A DNA stretch of 47,098 bases, taken from contig JAJDOE010000078.1 of assembly GCA_022340345.1 (NCBI GenBank), forward strand, positions 1-47,098, in the 5' to 3' direction. The translations under genes were made by a program, and so were the position numbers. The DNA comes from Gammaproteobacteria bacterium. Its GTDB lineage: Bacteria; Pseudomonadota; Gammaproteobacteria; HyVt-429. This document shows, piece after piece, positions 46,185 to 47,098 of the stretch. The notes beneath the pieces were generated by a model that saw nothing but the letters and a program-made list of their open reading frames with translations, searched no databases and was not told where the DNA came from. Numbering within the stretch: the stretch's first letter is position 1; every line of letters starts with the position of its first letter.

Positions 46185-46661
46185 TTGTTGCGGGATAGCC
46201 CTAATGGACTGGCGCGTGGCGCCGCCCTCCTTTTTGCATTGATCTTGTCCGCGGCGGCGGAATCCTTCCCGCCCCGGCATCGCATCTACACCACGGCCGC
46301 GGCCGGCACTCCAGCCGGGCCCGCGTCCGGGCGCCAGGCGGATTTCGATTGCGCGGAACGCATCTTCCTGGTGCTGGAGATGGAACGCGCCCGGCCGGGC
46401 GATCACACGCTGGAAGTTCTGTGGCGGGATCCCCGGGGCAAGCGCCGGGAGCGCACCCACTATCCCTTTTTCGTCGACGATTCCGCCCAGGCGCGGGTCT
46501 GGGCCTGGTTGCAGTTACGGCCGGGACGAAAGCACCAGATGGATCGCTGGCTGTTCCAGGACGACACAGCGGGTCTGCGCGAGTATGCCGGACGTTGGCT
46601 TGCCCGTGTGTTCCTGAACGGCCGCCTGCTGCAGGAAACCGAATTTACTGTAACGTGCTGA
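46185..46661 (+). CDS. small exported protein of unknown function
   Basis: A 158-residue protein with a TTG start at 46185 (second TTG at 46188), preceded by GGGAA. Hydrophobic residues 11-25 (RGAALLFALILSAAAES) act as a signal peptide or anchor. The mature part has Cys residues at DFDCAER and the final TVTC, which might pair. The motif RARPGDHTLEVLWRDPRG followed by RERTHYPFFV looks like a beta-sandwich strand pair, and LREYAGRWLARVFLNGRLL near the end recalls a Big/FN3-like C-terminal strand. I do not recognise the family. No ATG lies near the start in frame. Confidence 0.65.
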   Translation: MLRDSPNGLARGAALLFALILSAAAESFPPRHRIYTTAAAGTPAGPASGRQADFDCAERIFLVLEMERARPGDHTLEVLWRDPRGKRRERTHYPFFVDDSAQARVWAWLQLRPGRKHQMDRWLFQDDTAGLREYAGRWLARVFLNGRLLQETEFTVTC

Positions 46662-46679
46662 CCAGCGGAGTAAAGTGAA

Positions 46680-47098
46680 ATGCGAACGACAATGCGGCGG
46701 ATGTGGATTCCCTTACTGGCACTGGCAATTGCAGCCTGCAGCCAGGGCGGGGGCGGAAGTGACAGCGGAGGCGGCGGCACGACGGCTCCACCGCCTGGAC
46801 CCCAGCCGCCGGTGGAGGACTTTTCCGGCACCTATGATGGGTCGCTGACAATCACTTTCAGCGCGATCGGGATCAGCACGACGGAAACCCAGGCGATTCG
46901 TATCCTGATCGACTCCACCGGCCTGGTAACCATCGGGGTACCGCCGTCGGCCAGCGACAAACACCTTCCCCAGTGCGGTGACGTGCTGCAGATTCCGTCC
47001 GCACAACTGGTGGGCAATACCTTCACCTGGACCACGTCGCCGGTGACCTGCCTGCTGGAGGGTTTTGAGTGCACCTTCGCCGATACCGGAACCGGTGT
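46680..47098 (+). CDS. putative lipoprotein, N-terminal part (cut by right edge)
   Basis: A frame of 139 codons with no stop before the window ends. The ATG at 46680 is preceded by GGAG (46667-46670). The first residues, MRTTMRRMWIPLLALAIAAC, form a signal peptide with a lipobox (AIAAC), so a lipid-modified Cys20 is expected. A flexible Gly/Ser and Pro linker (GGGGSDSGGGG, PPPGPQPP) follows, then a beta-rich domain beginning FSGTYDGSLTITF with Cys residues in PQCGD, PVTCLL and FECTF. This is an outer-membrane lipoprotein of unknown role, lying 18 bp after the preceding small exported protein. Confidence 0.8.
   Translation, partial: MRTTMRRMWIPLLALAIAACSQGGGGSDSGGGGTTAPPPGPQPPVEDFSGTYDGSLTITFSAIGISTTETQAIRILIDSTGLVTIGVPPSASDKHLPQCGDVLQIPSAQLVGNTFTWTTSPVTCLLEGFECTFADTGTG

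Overview
The window is about 47 kb of GC-rich, densely packed bacterial chromosome. I read it as a gammaproteobacterium, probably a marine or halophilic, sulfur-associated lineage near Chromatiales/Ectothiorhodospiraceae/Woeseiales. The reasons are an Isp-type (HynS-Isp1-Isp2-HynL) [NiFe] hydrogenase like that of purple sulfur bacteria, an ldtD(ycbB)-mepK(ycbK) gene pair as in enterobacteria, fxsA, rhlE, and a sulfolactate-type catabolic gene set. The placement is inference. I saw no rRNA, tRNA, CRISPR array or insertion sequence.

Layout. 1-2148: end of a tripartite tricarboxylate transporter TctB subunit, then two dehydrogenases of opposite stereochemical families (SlcC-like and ComC-like), the signature of sulfolactate uptake and racemisation. 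2135-7373: GST-fold protein, FxsA, a PLP-dependent decarboxylase, a spermidine-synthase-fold protein and an RhlE helicase. 7426-12284: a GT2 glycosyltransferase, a decayed CDP-alcohol phosphatidyltransferase remnant, a large GT-C membrane glycosyltransferase and a YadG/YadH-like ABC exporter. 12434-18352: an unrecognised coiled-coil protein, a patatin, a three-domain glutaminase-STAS-cNMP protein and an APH-AAA kinase fusion.

18377-32223 is the most interesting block. On the minus strand lies a membrane-linked [NiFe] hydrogenase operon (protease, HupH-like chaperone, HynS, Isp1, Isp2, HynL) that ends with a small coiled-coil protein resembling a V-type ATPase G/H stalk subunit. On the plus strand, only 59 bp away, lies a complete-looking V/A-type ATPase operon (C, I, K, F, E, A, B, D) in which the G/H stalk subunit is missing. 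The hyp maturation operon is separate (38385-46132: hypC-A-B-D, nickel permease, hypF, hypE) and ends in a cation/H+ antiporter. The hydrogenase structural operon and the hyp operon each carry a perfect TTGAT-N4-ATCAA FNR/ANR-type box, with a TAnnnT -10 exactly 22 nt downstream in both cases. That suggests coordinated anaerobic expression.

32276-37939 holds cell-wall enzymes (LdtD, MepK) and three secreted proteins of unknown function, two of them in tandem. The right edge (46185-47098) holds a small exported protein and the start of a lipoprotein cut by the window.

Working model (inference): under low oxygen, H2 oxidation feeds electrons through Isp1/Isp2 to the membrane. The V-type ATPase and the antiporter, which sit in the same two gene blocks, would handle the resulting ion gradients.
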